Part shown: positions 63,044-64,000 of the stretch, in pieces
Numbering within the stretch: the stretch's first letter is position 1
Layout of the letters: each line of letters begins with the position of its first letter
Source of the DNA: Treponema sp. J25
GTDB lineage: Bacteria; Spirochaetota; Spirochaetia; Treponematales; Breznakiellaceae
Direction: 5' to 3'
Assembly: GCF_004343725.1 (NCBI RefSeq)
Contig: NZ_PTQW01000020.1
Span: 1-64,000, forward strand
DNA: 64,000 nucleotides
The notes under the pieces: generated by a model
Database searches by the model: none
Seen by the model: only the letters and a program-made list of their open reading frames with translations
Told to the model about the DNA's origin: nothing
Position numbers and translations under genes: made by a program

Positions 63044-64000
63044 TTACCAGTAGGTTTTTTGATAACTATAGAGATAGTTGCCATAGCTATTTTCGTAATA
63101 CCCTTGCTGCCAATTAGCCCGCACACTCTGGTTATACCAGATAGAAACAATTTCCCAGCTTATCCAGTACCAATCTGCACCGGTATTATAGGCATACTTG
63201 GAGAAACGAATATCCGGATCCGCATCTCGTAAGGGGAAGCCAGAGATAGTTGGCATCCCTCCCTGTATATTACTTCCCTCGAACCGAAGAGGTCCTGTAG
63301 AACCGGGCTCCCGATACATAATGATACTTTTAAAGACCCCTTCGTATCCCCGATCCGAAGCCGTTAGGGCCGGTTCAGAACCATTGGCTGCTTTAGTGGC
63401 AGTAGCGGCAATGTAATACTTAATAGCCGTATTTAATGCCCCATCTCCTAAGGGGAAGAATCCGGTATATAGGGTAGCAGAGTTTATTCCACTTAAATCG
63501 GTATCTGTGGCATCGGCATTAGAAGAGCTTCTTGTTTGGTTACTCCCCACTCCAGTGGGGTCCACGGTGGCACTGCTTTTAGTAAGGGTACCATACAGAA
63601 TCGTAGCCCCCGGGGTTTCACAGTCAATCCGGACGCGAACATAACCGGTGGGAACGGTGGTGATATCCACATTCCCTACGGAACGATAGCCCGTAATATA
63701 ACCACCGCTCACGATGGGCTCTTGGGCTCCCCATCCATGGCTGTACCGATCCACGCGAATCACCGGGGTTGCTACCTGGTCAGACCAGAAGGACCAGATT
63801 ATCTCTTCATTGGTATTACCCGCCCCATCACGGAACGCCCCCGCGGGAATGGTAACGGTCCACTGGCGCCCCCGTACCAGGGGTTTCGGCAACGTAATAG
63901 TGACCGTATTTCCCGTAATGCTCACCGCATAGGAGGCCACATCTACCGTTTGTCTATGGTAGCCCGTTTTTTCCAAGACCGCCCGAATTGCCCCTGCAGC
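63044..64000 (-). CDS. Partial surface protein sharing C-terminal modules with its neighbour
   Basis: The frame is open to the window edge, so the start lies beyond 64000; at least 318 residues are visible. It begins within a beta-sandwich (VDVASYAVSITGNTVTITLP), then shows a chitobiase-like module (RIDCETPGATILYG) and a terminal module (FPLRDADPDIRFSKYAYNTG, WYWISWEI). Both modules also end the protein at 58352-63031 (CRTPGATVYYTES; WYWVSWDI), so the two are paralogues or share a C-terminal anchoring unit. The same operon order and 12-bp gap suggest co-expression. No function assigned. Confidence 0.75.
   Translation of the reverse strand, partial: AAGAIRAVLEKTGYHRQTVDVASYAVSITGNTVTITLPKPLVRGRQWTVTIPAGAFRDGAGNTNEEIIWSFWSDQVATPVIRVDRYSHGWGAQEPIVSGGYITGYRSVGNVDITTVPTGYVRVRIDCETPGATILYGTLTKSSATVDPTGVGSNQTRSSSNADATDTDLSGINSATLYTGFFPLGDGALNTAIKYYIAATATKAANGSEPALTASDRGYEGVFKSIIMYREPGSTGPLRFEGSNIQGGMPTISGFPLRDADPDIRFSKYAYNTGADWYWISWEIVSIWYNQSVRANWQQGYYENSYGNYLYSYQKTYW

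Noticed and set aside
1-64000. CRISPR array, prophage or insertion sequence
   Set aside because: No regularly spaced repeat array, integrase, transposase or phage structural gene is recognisable.

Overview
The window looks like a chromosomal segment of a free-living or gut-associated spirochete, probably Treponema/Spirochaeta-like. This is inferred from the many signal-peptidase-II lipoproteins and beta-barrel-like outer-membrane proteins, strong AGGAGG ribosome sites, a 6-TM chemoreceptor and the housekeeping set RlmE / polyprenyl synthetase / BFN / LysM-M23. No rRNA, tRNA, CRISPR array, insertion sequence or phage gene was recognised.

Positions 1-12.6 kb: a GC-rich, G-biased non-coding island (1-430); a secreted EEP-family nuclease/phosphatase; a lipoprotein; a broken gene that once joined a CBM48-like domain to an outer-membrane barrel; then a minus-strand cellobiose operon (ROK regulator, solute-binding protein, two permeases, GH94 cellobiose phosphorylase) with a well-formed promoter and a palindromic operator at its head.

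Positions 12.7-42.8 kb form a beta-mannan / galacto(gluco)mannan utilisation region. It has GH2 beta-mannosidase, GH26 mannanase with a CBM35-like domain, GH27 alpha-galactosidase, a GH5 lipoprotein, two adjacent SGNH acetylesterases (CE2 plus a CE17-like protein), several carbohydrate-binding-type lipoproteins, an outer-membrane protein with a partner lipoprotein, and a long operon encoding two ABC importers. That operon has four permeases, two binding proteins fused to extra beta-sandwich domains, a DUF5696 protein and an NHL-TPR-Yip1 membrane protein. No transporter ATPase is present. The likely logic is surface endo-cleavage and deacetylation, capture by lipoproteins and fused binding proteins, import, then phosphorolysis or hydrolysis in the cytoplasm. 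A short AACCGGTT-type palindrome recurs at the 5' ends of these genes and suggests a LacI-type regulon controlled from elsewhere.

Positions 42.8-50.5 kb are housekeeping and signalling: chemoreceptor, RlmE, polyprenyl synthetase, BFN-UVR protein, LysM-M23 peptidase, HflX, degenerate GGDEF protein. Several plus-strand genes here lack a Shine-Dalgarno and have a -10-like hexamer just before the ATG, so they may be leaderless.

Positions 50.5-57.8 kb hold the most unusual locus. Four diverged paralogues of an unrecognised ~230-250-residue family are packed with a HipA/PI3K-like kinase, a PPP-type metallophosphoesterase and a Ser/Thr pseudokinase whose catalytic-loop residues are replaced. It looks like an undescribed phosphorylation-controlled system. 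Positions 57.8-64 kb hold a structured GC-rich spacer with a 24-bp repeat, then two adjacent large surface proteins with Ig-like and chitobiase-like modules; the second runs off the window edge.
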